From the NCBI GenBank assembly GCA_013390605.1, contig JACAUB010000001.1, positions 4,799,141-4,863,140 on the forward strand: a DNA stretch of 64,000 nt. The letters are read 5' to 3'. A program made the translations under genes and the position numbers. Positions 8,993-18,098 of this stretch are shown here, in pieces (the first letter of the stretch is position 1; every line of letters begins with the position of its first letter). The notes below the pieces were generated by a model. That model made no database searches. It was not told the DNA's origin and saw only the letters and a list, made by a program, of their open reading frames with translations. The stretch is from Bacteroidota bacterium. GTDB lineage: Bacteria > Bacteroidota > Bacteroidia > Bacteroidales > Cfx3-03.

Positions 8993-10255
8993 TTATTCGT
9001 AACGTAATGCATCAATTGGTCTTACTTTTATTGCTCTCCGAGCGGGGATCAAACCAGCGAAAGCCCCTGAAATGATTAAGATAGTTAATGCTGTAATAGC
9101 CATATTAAAATCGACGGATGGATTTTTAAACATTTGTCCTGATTCAACATTAGTCGTCATCGCCATATTAATCAGTTGTATCAGACCAACTCCAAGTGTT
9201 AATCCAACAAAACCGGCAATAGTGGTTAAAACTACTGATTCCATCACAATCTGAGAGATTATTTTAATAGGTGGAGCTCCAATAGCACGCTGGATACCAA
9301 TCTCTTTTGTTCGTTCCTTCACGATTACCAGCATGATATTGCTGATTCCGATAACCCCAGCTAACAACGTGCCGGTACCAACTAGCCAAACCAGAAAGTC
9401 GATACCCATGAACAAACTTCCTATTTGTTGAAATATCTCTTCCAGATTAAAGTTTCCTATTGCCTGATCATCATTAGGAGCGATAGTATGTCGTCTCTTT
9501 AATAATTTGATGGCTTTATCACCAACACTTGCTGCACTATTTCCTTTCTTTGCTGTTACCGCGATGAAATCTAGAGAATTACCAAAGTTATAGGCTCTCT
9601 GTACAGTTGTGAAAGGCATAAAGATGGTTTGTTGTTTATCCCCACCAAAGTTTATGTTTTGGCTTTTGGGTTTAAATACACCAACAACTTGAAACCAAAC
9701 ACCTTGAATACGAATGTATTGTCCGATTGGATTCTCATCTTTTTTAAATAATACTTCTTGAACTCTATTCCCTATAACTGCCACTTTCCGTGAGTCAAGT
9801 ACATCCTTGTCATTAAGTAGTCGTCCCTGGACAACATTTACAGGATCAATTTTACACCAATCGGGTACATCACCAAAGAGGCTAAAGCTTCCTCCTTTTA
9901 GTCCATGAATTACATTATCACCCTGTCCGCTGTTTACACCAATTCTGGGTGCAATATGTTCCATTTCGGGTACCTCTTTTCTCAGTGCATCAAGGTCATC
10001 ATTGTTAAATTTAAAGTTCCTTCCGCGAGGTAGTCCCTTATACGGGATACTCGTCGACTGCGACCAAATGAAGACGCTGTTGGTCGCAAAATCTTTCATC
10101 CCTTCAGTAACACCATTTCTAAGCCCATTACCCGATCCCATCATCACAACGAGCATAAAAATACCCCAGAACACGCCAAAGGCTGTAAAGAATGTGCGCA
10201 TTTTGTTTTTACGCAACACATGATATATCTCTTGCCATCTATCTAAATCAAACAT
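8993..10255 (-). CDS. ABC transporter permease, MacB/FtsX type (second permease)
   Basis: 420 residues with the MacB topology: one N-terminal helix (FFTAFGVFWGIFMLVVMMGS), a large periplasmic MacB_PCD domain (about 45-270) and three C-terminal helices of the FtsX domain (about 285-405). The cytoplasmic coupling phrase KERTKEIGIQRAIGA is present, and the protein ends with PARRAIKVRPIDALRYE. It is paralogous to the permease encoded 28 bases upstream (start FDLDRWQEI versus FDIDKWQEI). The two probably form a heterodimer served by the single ATPase. The substrate is unknown. Confidence 0.88.
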   Translation of the reverse strand: MFDLDRWQEIYHVLRKNKMRTFFTAFGVFWGIFMLVVMMGSGNGLRNGVTEGMKDFATNSVFIWSQSTSIPYKGLPRGRNFKFNNDDLDALRKEVPEMEHIAPRIGVNSGQGDNVIHGLKGGSFSLFGDVPDWCKIDPVNVVQGRLLNDKDVLDSRKVAVIGNRVQEVLFKKDENPIGQYIRIQGVWFQVVGVFKPKSQNINFGGDKQQTIFMPFTTVQRAYNFGNSLDFIAVTAKKGNSAASVGDKAIKLLKRRHTIAPNDDQAIGNFNLEEIFQQIGSLFMGIDFLVWLVGTGTLLAGVIGISNIMLVIVKERTKEIGIQRAIGAPPIKIISQIVMESVVLTTIAGFVGLTLGVGLIQLINMAMTTNVESGQMFKNPSVDFNMAITALTILIISGAFAGLIPARRAIKVRPIDALRYE

Positions 10256-10283
10256 AGTCAGATCGATTTTATAATATGATTAT

Positions 10284-11516
10284 TTATTCGTCTCTTAATG
10301 CCTCAATAGGCTTGATTGCAGCAGCCTTACGGGCAGGAATAAAGCCTGCAACGGCACCTGCCAGAATTAGTAGAACTGTTGCAGAAATAGCAACCGAAAG
10401 ATCTGCTTCTGGATTCACAAAGAATTGTGTTTTTACATTCCTGCTTACAATTTCCAAAATGCCAATGCCCAATACCATTCCAATATATCCGGCCAGTGCA
10501 GTAATGAAGATTGATTCCTGTAAAATCATACTGATAATTGACCAGGGAGTAGCACCAATAGCTTTACGAATGCCAATCTCTTTGGTTCGTTCGCGTACAA
10601 CCACAACCATAATATTACTTACACCTACGATACCGGCAATAATAGTCCCAAAGCCTATAATCCAGATAAATAGTCGGATCCCGGCAAACAGACTTAAAAG
10701 TTGCATGTACTCTTCAAGGGCACTATATGAAAAAATAGCTTGCGTATCCTGAGGATCATAGTGGTGCCGTTTGGCCATTGTATTTTTAATCTGCTCATGT
10801 ATAGCCTTACTCTGTTCAGGTGTTGAATTTCCTGTCGTTACCGAAATATTATGAAGCCTGTTAAAGCCTGAGAAAACACGTTGAGCAGTAGAGATGGGCA
10901 TATAGAGCGTCTTCGCATCGCGTTCACGCTCATTGTCGGGGATATATATACCGATAACCTCAAATGGAACGCCTGAAACGGTGATGTAATTACCTAAAGC
11001 TTCACTCTTTTTAAATAGACTCTCTTTGGCTTTCTGACTGATTACGGCAACCTTATTGAATTGTTGAAGATCAAAGGTGTTAAAAAAACGCCCCGATGTC
11101 ATATCCACCTTTTCAATCTTTATAAATTCAGGATGAACAGCCCGTAAATCCATAACTGCAAATTCCTTTTTATAGGCGACTATTGCATTATTCGAAATGT
11201 AGTATCTACCTGAGCTAAATTCAATACCTTTTGTGCTCTCTTTAATAAAGTCGAGATCTTCGTTGGTATATTGAATCTGTCGTCCAGTCTTATTTCCTTT
11301 ATAGGGTTTACTAGTTTGGCCGGGATAAAGGAAAATGGCATTTTTAGCTCTTTTGTCAAATTGAACATGGACAGAGTTTTCCATTCCCTTGCCACTTCCC
11401 AACAAAAGAATTAACATGAAAATACCCCATGCAACACTAAAACCGGTCAGGAAAGTCCGAAGTTTATTTTTACTGATGGTAGCAAATATCTCTTGCCACT
11501 TGTCAATATCAAACAT
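10284..11516 (-). CDS. ABC transporter permease, MacB/FtsX type (first permease)
   Basis: 410 residues with one N-terminal helix (FLTGFSVAWGIFMLILLLGS), a periplasmic MacB_PCD domain and three C-terminal helices. The coupling helix phrase RERTKEIGIRKAIGA and the terminal PARKAAAIKPIEALRDE are typical. The start lies 3 bases after the ATPase stop, so the two genes are likely translated together. MacB-type exporters do not move substrate through the membrane but drive periplasmic export by mechanotransmission, shown for E. coli MacB. That this pair does the same is inferred from family membership. Confidence 0.88.
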   Translation of the reverse strand: MFDIDKWQEIFATISKNKLRTFLTGFSVAWGIFMLILLLGSGKGMENSVHVQFDKRAKNAIFLYPGQTSKPYKGNKTGRQIQYTNEDLDFIKESTKGIEFSSGRYYISNNAIVAYKKEFAVMDLRAVHPEFIKIEKVDMTSGRFFNTFDLQQFNKVAVISQKAKESLFKKSEALGNYITVSGVPFEVIGIYIPDNERERDAKTLYMPISTAQRVFSGFNRLHNISVTTGNSTPEQSKAIHEQIKNTMAKRHHYDPQDTQAIFSYSALEEYMQLLSLFAGIRLFIWIIGFGTIIAGIVGVSNIMVVVVRERTKEIGIRKAIGATPWSIISMILQESIFITALAGYIGMVLGIGILEIVSRNVKTQFFVNPEADLSVAISATVLLILAGAVAGFIPARKAAAIKPIEALRDE

Positions 11517-11519
11517 GTG

Positions 11520-12245
11520 TTAGTTGGATTGAGTGGTTAATAGTGTATTATGGTGTTGTTTTAGCATCTCTGGCGTCAAGTTGTCGTGTTCAATTAAACC
11601 ATCACGAAGTCTGATGATTCTATTTGTACTCATGGCAACTTCATTTTCATGGGTAACGATAATAACGGTAATACCGGTTTTATTAATTTCCTTAAATATT
11701 TCCATCACCTCTTTAGAGGTAGCACTATCTAAAGCTCCTGTTGGTTCGTCGGCTAAAATAATCTTGGGTTTACTAATCAATGCACGAGCAATAGCTAATC
11801 GCTGTTTTTGTCCTCCGGATAGTTCGCTGGGTAGATGTTCGGCCCAATCTTTTAATCCCATCATATCAAGATACTCTAATGCCATGATGTTTCTTTTCTT
11901 TCTGCTAACCTTCTGATAGTATAATGGCAACGCAACATTTTCAACCGCATTCTTAAATGAAATCAGGTTAAATGATTGAAAAACAAATCCGATATATTGA
12001 TTCCTCAATAGTGCGGCTTGCGTTTCATTCATGTGTTTTATTACCTTTCCGTCCAGTAGAAATTCTCCCTGATCATAAGTATCCAGGATCCCCACTATAT
12101 TTAATAGTGTAGATTTTCCGGATCCTGATGCACCCATAATAGAAACGAGTTCACCGTTTCCAATATGTAGATCAATTCCTTTTAGTACGTGTAGACTGGT
12201 TGAGCCGATGCCGTATGATTTGTGCAAGTTGTTTAGGCGGATCAT
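11520..12245 (-). CDS. ABC transporter ATPase, MacB/LolD type
   Basis: 241 residues, a complete nucleotide-binding domain. Walker A is GASGSGKSTLLN (about 39-50), the Q-loop lies in FVFQSFNLI, the signature is LSGGQKQRLAIARAL, Walker B is IILADEPTGALD, and the switch histidine is in VTHENEV. It is the first gene of a five-gene operon (ATPase, two permeases, fusion protein, DUF2141 protein). The protein sits on the cytoplasmic face and drives the two permeases. Start is the ATG at 12243-12245; the operon is divergent from the sensor kinase gene. Confidence 0.92.
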   Translation of the reverse strand: MIRLNNLHKSYGIGSTSLHVLKGIDLHIGNGELVSIMGASGSGKSTLLNIVGILDTYDQGEFLLDGKVIKHMNETQAALLRNQYIGFVFQSFNLISFKNAVENVALPLYYQKVSRKKRNIMALEYLDMMGLKDWAEHLPSELSGGQKQRLAIARALISKPKIILADEPTGALDSATSKEVMEIFKEINKTGITVIIVTHENEVAMSTNRIIRLRDGLIEHDNLTPEMLKQHHNTLLTTQSN

Positions 12246-12334
12246 GATAAGTGCTTTTTGTTGCTAAATGATCATTTTATACAACCTTTGACTACATGTT
12301 GGGCAAAAAGTTACAGTTAAATGATAAAATGCGC

Positions 12335-12342
12335 TAATTTTG
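12335..12342 (+). promoter_or_regulatory. Bacteroidota -7 element for the sensor kinase gene
   Basis: Plus strand TAATTTTG matches TAnnTTTG, 41 bases upstream of the TTG start at 12383. No good -33 element is seen, so confidence is limited. Confidence 0.35.
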
Positions 12343-12382
12343 AAGTTTGAGTTATTCTATATTCATTCAAAATATTTGAGCA

Positions 12383-13876
12383 TTGAGTATCTACACACAA
12401 AAGCGTCATTGGAAGTGGGTTTTATTTGTTATAGCCATTCTAATTGTAACCATTTCAATTTTTTATACTAACATATTGGTGAAAAAGATTGCAAGTGATG
12501 AACGTGAAAAGATAAGAACATGGTCTAAGGCTGTTCAACAACAAGCTGAGTTGGTTAGCAACAATGAAATCTATTATCGCAAGATGCAACTCGAAGAACA
12601 GAAACGTGTTGAGTTGCTTGCGTTAGCATATAGAAAGTTAGCGGAATCACCCATGGAAGAAGAAGTTAGTTTATATATTGAAGTCATTTCTCAAAATAAA
12701 TCTATTCCAGTTATTATTACCGATGTAGACCGGAATATTAAATGGGTAGGAAATTATAATATTAAAACTGGTGCCAAATTGAGTGGGAAGCTACTTAAGG
12801 ATTTTACTAAATATCCACCTGTCGAAATAAAATATGGTAAGACAGATTATTTATATTATAAAGACTCTCAAATCTTCACAGAGCTCCGTGAGTTTTACGA
12901 TACCAATGTTCAGTCTTTTTTCTCAGAAGTAGCCAATAACTATGCATCAGTACCTGTAATTATTACGGATGTCACCAAAACAAAGATTATCAATTCAGGT
13001 AATATTTCACGAACCCGTTTAAACGAACCCGAATTTCTTAAACAGACCATTACCGAAATGAGTTCAGAAAACGAACCCATACAGGTAGAGATTAGCGGGC
13101 ATGGAACACAATATATATTTTATAAAGATTCAAAGTTACTAACTCAACTTCGCTACTATCCGGTTGTCATGTTTCTGATTATTGGTATGTTTCTAACTGT
13201 TGCATATTTATTATTTAGTATTGCCCGTAAAGCTGAACAAAATCAGGTTTGGGTGGGGCTGGCAAAAGAGACTGCCCACCAACTTGGAACGCCACTTTCT
13301 TCAATCATGGCATGGGTTGAAATTTTGAAAATGCAGGATGTAAGTGAGGAGACGATTGTTGAGATGCAAAAAGATGTAGATCGACTACAAACGGTTGCAG
13401 AACGTTTTTCAAAGATAGGATCGCAAACTACGCTCACCAAAATGAATATTACAGAGCTAATCTATAATTCTATTGCCTATTTGAAAACCAGAACATCACA
13501 AAATGTAAGATACTATATTCTAACTCCCAGCGAGGTTAATATTTATGCCCCGATCAACCAACAACTGTTTGAATGGGTCATTGAGAACTTATGTAAGAAT
13601 GCCGTCGATGCCATGGAGGGCAAAGGATCAATTACCATTAATATTACAGAAGACCAGCAAACGGTTTCATTAGATATTACTGACACCGGTAAAGGAATTC
13701 CCAAATCTAAATTCAAGACTATTTTCAATCCCGGCTATACCAGTAAACAGAGAGGGTGGGGGTTAGGCTTATCACTTTCAGAACGTATTATTACAAATTA
13801 CCACTCTGGAAAAATCTTTGTTAAATCATCCGTTCTCGATAAAGGAACTACCTTCCGTATTATCCTTAAAAAATAA
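12383..13876 (+). CDS. Membrane sensor histidine kinase, orphan
   Basis: 497 residues. The start is a TTG: the preceding in-frame codon but one is a stop (12377-12379), and no ATG occurs before the first membrane helix, so TTG is the only reasonable start. Helix 1 (VLFVIAILIVTISIFYT, about 14-30) and helix 2 (VVMFLIIGMFLTVAYLLF, about 258-275) enclose a periplasmic sensor region of about 225 residues. The H-box is AKETAHQLGTPLSS, the N-box ENLCKNAVDAME, and the ATP-lid glycines are in DTGKGIPKS and GWGLGLSL. No response regulator or HAMP domain is seen nearby. hemW starts 5 bases after the stop, so the two are co-transcribed. Confidence 0.88.
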   Translation: MSIYTQKRHWKWVLFVIAILIVTISIFYTNILVKKIASDEREKIRTWSKAVQQQAELVSNNEIYYRKMQLEEQKRVELLALAYRKLAESPMEEEVSLYIEVISQNKSIPVIITDVDRNIKWVGNYNIKTGAKLSGKLLKDFTKYPPVEIKYGKTDYLYYKDSQIFTELREFYDTNVQSFFSEVANNYASVPVIITDVTKTKIINSGNISRTRLNEPEFLKQTITEMSSENEPIQVEISGHGTQYIFYKDSKLLTQLRYYPVVMFLIIGMFLTVAYLLFSIARKAEQNQVWVGLAKETAHQLGTPLSSIMAWVEILKMQDVSEETIVEMQKDVDRLQTVAERFSKIGSQTTLTKMNITELIYNSIAYLKTRTSQNVRYYILTPSEVNIYAPINQQLFEWVIENLCKNAVDAMEGKGSITINITEDQQTVSLDITDTGKGIPKSKFKTIFNPGYTSKQRGWGLGLSLSERIITNYHSGKIFVKSSVLDKGTTFRIILKK

Positions 13877-13881
13877 ATTTC

Positions 13882-15027
13882 ATGGCCGGACTCTATATCC
13901 ATATTCCTTTTTGTAAACAAAAGTGCCACTATTGCAACTTTTTTTCGGTGGCTTCAATCCGAAATAAAAAGGAGATGGTTCAAGCAATTGCTGCCGAACT
14001 ACAACTTCAAAAAGCATATCTGGATAATGAACCGTTAAAAACCATCTATCTGGGTGGTGGAACTCCCTCTTTACTTACAGAAGACGAGCTAAACCATCTG
14101 TTTGAAACCATCTATTTAAATTATGAGGTCGACACAGATGTTGAGATAACGCTGGAAGCTAATCCTGACGATCTTCATACCGAGAAAGCTGATATCATCC
14201 GACGAAGTAAGATAAACCGGTTAAGCATCGGTATTCAGAGTTTTCACGACGATGATCTCCTTGCATTAAACAGAGTTCATTCGGCCCGACAATCTCTTGA
14301 TGCGATTAAAACAATGCAAGATTTTGGAATTACCAATATCAGCATCGATTTGATTTATGGTATTCCCGGGTTGACCAATGAGAAATGGCAGCAGAATCTG
14401 GAGACGGTAAAACAGTTACAGATTCCGCACCTTTCGGCTTATGCCCTGACCGTGGAAGAGCGGACAGCCCTTGACTGGTTGATTAAAAAAGGACGAATGA
14501 CTCCGGTTAATGAAGAGATGAGTATTACTAATTTCAGATATCTGCAACAATATGCCCATGAAAATGACTACGAACACTACGAAATATCCAATTTCTGTAG
14601 ACCTGGAATGTACTCGCGTCACAATACAGCTTATTGGTCGGGGAAAAAGTACTTGGGTGTAGGTCCGTCAGCACACTCTTTCAATCAGAATAGCCGTCGG
14701 TGGAATGTATCGAACAACACAAAGTATATAGAGGGTATCAAAAACAAGGAACCTGTTTTTGAAGAAGAAGTATTAGATGTAACTAAAAAATACAACGAGT
14801 ATATTCTCACGTCTCTCCGAACCCGAAACGGATGCAACCTCAATTATATCAAAGAACATTTTGGAGAAGTCTTTTATAATACCTTTTTAGAAAATCTAAG
14901 ATTCAGCCAATATCAGAACTGTTTCACTTTAACTGATCAGATCTTAGTACTTACTTCCGAAGGCATGTTGTTTGCTGATGCAATCACTTCAGAACTTTTC
15001 ATTTCTGACAAAAAAGAGAACTTGTAG
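13882..15027 (+). CDS. hemW: Radical SAM heme chaperone HemW
   Basis: 381 residues. The radical SAM cluster motif is at the N-terminus (IPFCKQKCHYCNFFS, CxxxCxxC at about residues 10-17), followed by the SAM-binding YLGGGTPSLL and EANPDD motifs. The HemW/HemN C-terminal domain follows (YNEYILTSLRTRNG). HemW binds heme and transfers it to membrane respiratory proteins; it lacks coproporphyrinogen dehydrogenase activity in studied cases. The cluster motif is of HemW rather than HemN type. It is co-transcribed with the upstream sensor kinase, which has no evident functional link. It converges on the next gene with only 56 bases between. Confidence 0.9.
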   Translation: MAGLYIHIPFCKQKCHYCNFFSVASIRNKKEMVQAIAAELQLQKAYLDNEPLKTIYLGGGTPSLLTEDELNHLFETIYLNYEVDTDVEITLEANPDDLHTEKADIIRRSKINRLSIGIQSFHDDDLLALNRVHSARQSLDAIKTMQDFGITNISIDLIYGIPGLTNEKWQQNLETVKQLQIPHLSAYALTVEERTALDWLIKKGRMTPVNEEMSITNFRYLQQYAHENDYEHYEISNFCRPGMYSRHNTAYWSGKKYLGVGPSAHSFNQNSRRWNVSNNTKYIEGIKNKEPVFEEEVLDVTKKYNEYILTSLRTRNGCNLNYIKEHFGEVFYNTFLENLRFSQYQNCFTLTDQILVLTSEGMLFADAITSELFISDKKENL

Positions 15028-15083
15028 CGATGCAAGGTTGTATGTCTCTACCAGGAAAGATCAGATTGTTCCAATTACCTTTT

Positions 15084-16151
15084 TTATTTTAGTTTCACTT
15101 TCAGTACGACTGGTTGGTGATCCGAATTCTCGAATCCATTGGCGATTGTATTAGTCGAAATAATCTTAATATTTGGGGAAGTCAAAAAGAAATCAATAAT
15201 TGTTGCTGATGTTTTTCCTTTCAAATAAGCTTCATTTACATTCCGGTTAGTAGCTTTCGATTGATCTACTGCCCAATTCCATCCCTTTGGTTTGAAAGTT
15301 TCTGGCACATGCTCAAACGCAAACACTTTATTTCTGTCCGTAATCAACGAAATATTAAACTTTGGTGGATTCTGATTCCAATCACCACCAACAATAACAT
15401 ATTGACCTTTAGCATAAAGATCGGTCATTAACTTTTTTATTTTTTCAAGTTCCATTTGTCTTGCTTCAGCTGCATCGCTAAAAGCAGAGTTATGAAGATT
15501 AATCAGTGATAATGTTTTTCCAGAGGGAAACGTATACTGTGTATGAATAAAACAACGGTCAAGCAAAAATAGTCGTTTTGGCCAGCTATAACTTCCGGGT
15601 AAGGCATAACGGATAGCACTATCGGGCACGATTTTACTCAATGTCATTTGTCCTGCTTCTACTCGTCCCATGGGCTCTCTGAGTGGAACCGGTACAAAAG
15701 GAACATCATAGTTCTTGGCAAAAACACTATGATAACCAGGTAAAGCATCTTCTATCTGAGTCACTTCATCAATTTTATAAGTTCTATGGGAATAAGCATC
15801 TACTTCCTGTAAAAAGGCAAAATCAGCCGAATCCACACTATTTATCGATTGTAGTATACCTTCAAGATATCTTGTACATTGAGCTTCCGTAGGTCGTACC
15901 ATAGTCCCTCCTTCATAAAAGAAATCCATCTCTTTGCCCAATCCTGCATATCCAATATTCCAGGTAAGCAGATTAAAAGTGTCGTTCACTTTCTTCCGTG
16001 ATGTGGTTGAAGATCTTACAACCTTCAAGTGAGATACCGGAAGTGGTTTATATTTTACCAGTGTCACATAGCCCAGAAAACCTGCTACACACAACGCCAT
16101 AAATAAAATAAACAATCCTAACGTAATGAGTAATCCTTTTATTAGTTTCAT
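15084..16151 (-). CDS. Endonuclease/exonuclease/phosphatase-fold membrane-anchored protein
   Basis: 355 residues. One N-terminal helix (LLITLGLFILFMALCVAGFL) is followed by an EEP catalytic domain. Fold motifs are seen: NLLTWNIGYAG (metal-binding Asn), AFLQEVDAYS (metal-binding Glu), the GGDWNQNP Asp/Asn pair and the C-terminal NSDHQPVVLK Asp-His pair. All the general catalytic residues therefore seem to be kept. The domain faces the periplasm, so a phosphodiesterase or nuclease acting outside the cytoplasm is likely, but the substrate is unknown. It is monocistronic and convergent with hemW. Confidence 0.82.
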   Translation of the reverse strand: MKLIKGLLITLGLFILFMALCVAGFLGYVTLVKYKPLPVSHLKVVRSSTTSRKKVNDTFNLLTWNIGYAGLGKEMDFFYEGGTMVRPTEAQCTRYLEGILQSINSVDSADFAFLQEVDAYSHRTYKIDEVTQIEDALPGYHSVFAKNYDVPFVPVPLREPMGRVEAGQMTLSKIVPDSAIRYALPGSYSWPKRLFLLDRCFIHTQYTFPSGKTLSLINLHNSAFSDAAEARQMELEKIKKLMTDLYAKGQYVIVGGDWNQNPPKFNISLITDRNKVFAFEHVPETFKPKGWNWAVDQSKATNRNVNEAYLKGKTSATIIDFFLTSPNIKIISTNTIANGFENSDHQPVVLKVKLK

Positions 16152-16553
16152 AAACCGATCCTTCCAAATTAGTTATTAAAATTAAGCATTGCCGCTATCA
16201 CTTATTCAACCTGCATATATTATTTTATGATTTTTTAAAGTTAAAATAAAGTATGGGGCCGAAAGTACAAATTGTTTTTAGCATTTCATGGGCAACTTTA
16301 TAAATAGAAAAAGGTCACCATACTTAAAATGCATTATATCAAATTATAAAAGCATAAGTGTGAAATTTTAGAAATCGGGATCACCAAATTATTGATTATA
16401 AATGTGCTCAATTAAAAAAAATAATTAATGCAAAATGAATAAAAAATGTTCAATATAATGACTAAACTATACAACTCCCCCAATGATAAACAGACCGGTA
16501 TTAAATAATTTTATCTAATTTTATCGCCTGAAAAAACCTAAAACTTGAAATCC
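16152..16553 (+). other. Intergenic region between divergent genes, no gene seen
   Basis: About 400 AT-rich bases separate the EEP-fold gene and the GH3-like gene. No open frame, RNA gene or strong hairpin is seen. It must contain promoters for both neighbours, but no exact TAnnTTTG element could be placed with confidence. Confidence 0.5.
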
Positions 16554-18092
16554 ATGCCTATTTTAGGATCCATCATTAAGAGTGCTATTGAGTTAGGAAG
16601 CAAATTACCTGTAGAGGGTAACCGAAAATTAAACCCCGTCCTTGCGCAGGAGAAAACATTGCGCAAAATGCTTAAAAAGGCTCAGAATACAGCCTTCGGT
16701 GAAGAATATGATTTTTCAGAAATCATTCGTCGCAAAGATGTTATCAGCGAATTCCAAAGTAAAGTACCTCTTTTTGATTATAATTCCATTCACAAAGCGT
16801 GGTGGTATAGAATACTTAATGGCGAAAGCTATGTATGCTGGCCAGGTAGTGTTAAATATTTTGCTTTAAGCTCTGGAACCTCCGAGGCTACCAGTAAATA
16901 TCTTCCTGTAACCAGCGATATGCTGAAAGCCATCAAAAAAACTAGTACCAGACAACTATTCTCTCTGGCCCAATACGATTTTCCGAAAGAGTTCTATCAA
17001 AAGGGAATTTTGATGTTGGGAGGCTCAACACACCTTGAGTTTAACGGAACTTATTACGAAGGTGATCTCTCGGGTATTACTACCGGCAATATTCCCTTCT
17101 GGTTTCAGCATTTCTACAAACCTGGTAAACGTATCTCAAGAGAAAGAAACTGGACAACCAAACTCGACGAAATAGTAGCCAATGCCGGGAATTGGGACAT
17201 CGGGGTCATTGTGGGTGTACCTGCATGGCTTCAAATTCTGATGGAGCGTATCATTAAAGAATATAATCTTAATACTATTCATGATATTTGGCCTAACTTA
17301 TCCATCTATGTTCATGGTGGTGTTTCGTTTACGCCATATATCAAAAGTTTTGAAAAGCTATTAGCTCATCCTATCACTTATATTGAAACATATCTTGCTT
17401 CCGAAGGATTCATGGCATATCAAAGTCGTCCAAATTCTGAAGGTATGCAGCTGGTATTAGACAATGGACTCTTTTTTGAGTTTGTTCCTTTCAATGAAAA
17501 AAACTTTGACGACGACAGCAATTTACGTCCTGATGCAAAGACTGTAACTATTGGTAATGTGGAGGAGGGCGTCGATTATGCGTTACTAATTACCTCAGTG
17601 GCTGGTGCATATCGTTATTTAATTGGTGATACCGTTCGCTTTACATCCAAGGAGTTATCCGAAATAGTTATTACTGGCCGCACCAAACACTTTCTGAGTA
17701 TTTGCGGCGAACATCTCTCACAAGAGAATATGAACAGAGCCATCGAAATGTTGAGTCAACAACTAAATGTCTCTATACCTGAATTCAGCGTAGCCGGGTT
17801 TAAATACGAAAGCATGTTTGCTCACCGTTGGTATTTGGGTTCCAATGATCCAATCGATGTAGAAAAGGCACGTAAATTAATCGATGAAAATCTAAAAATT
17901 CTCAACGATGATTATCGTGTAGAGCGACTACATGCTGTACGTGATGTTTTTGTGGAGGTACTTCCAGTCGAAGTTTTCTATAATTATATGCGCAAATGTG
18001 GCAAAGAAGGCTCTCAAAATAAGTTCCCAAGAGTTCTAAAAACAACTAAATTAGCAAACTGGGAAGAATATCTTAAGTCAATAAGAAAATAA
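16554..18092 (+). CDS. GH3 auxin-responsive promoter-like acyl-adenylating enzyme
   Basis: 512 residues from the ATG at 16554; a TTG nine bases upstream is also possible. The sequence follows the bacterial GH3 family: N-terminal LRKMLKKAQNTAFGEEYDF, the ATP-binding FALSSGTSEATSKYLPV motif, and the later YLASEGFMAYQ and YRYLIGDTVRF motifs. Plant GH3 proteins join amino acids to auxin or jasmonate through acyl-adenylates. The bacterial enzymes have no settled substrate and here an acyl acid-amido ligase role is only inferred. The LysE-type exporter gene starts 6 bases after the stop, which suggests a product or amino acid export link. Confidence 0.87.
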   Translation: MPILGSIIKSAIELGSKLPVEGNRKLNPVLAQEKTLRKMLKKAQNTAFGEEYDFSEIIRRKDVISEFQSKVPLFDYNSIHKAWWYRILNGESYVCWPGSVKYFALSSGTSEATSKYLPVTSDMLKAIKKTSTRQLFSLAQYDFPKEFYQKGILMLGGSTHLEFNGTYYEGDLSGITTGNIPFWFQHFYKPGKRISRERNWTTKLDEIVANAGNWDIGVIVGVPAWLQILMERIIKEYNLNTIHDIWPNLSIYVHGGVSFTPYIKSFEKLLAHPITYIETYLASEGFMAYQSRPNSEGMQLVLDNGLFFEFVPFNEKNFDDDSNLRPDAKTVTIGNVEEGVDYALLITSVAGAYRYLIGDTVRFTSKELSEIVITGRTKHFLSICGEHLSQENMNRAIEMLSQQLNVSIPEFSVAGFKYESMFAHRWYLGSNDPIDVEKARKLIDENLKILNDDYRVERLHAVRDVFVEVLPVEVFYNYMRKCGKEGSQNKFPRVLKTTKLANWEEYLKSIRK

Positions 18093-18098
18093 AACAAA

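Noticed and set aside
10276..10752. 158-residue plus-strand open frame
   Set aside because: It is antisense to the first MacB-type permease, whose protein has clear family motifs; the plus frame has no recognisable domain and is a shadow.
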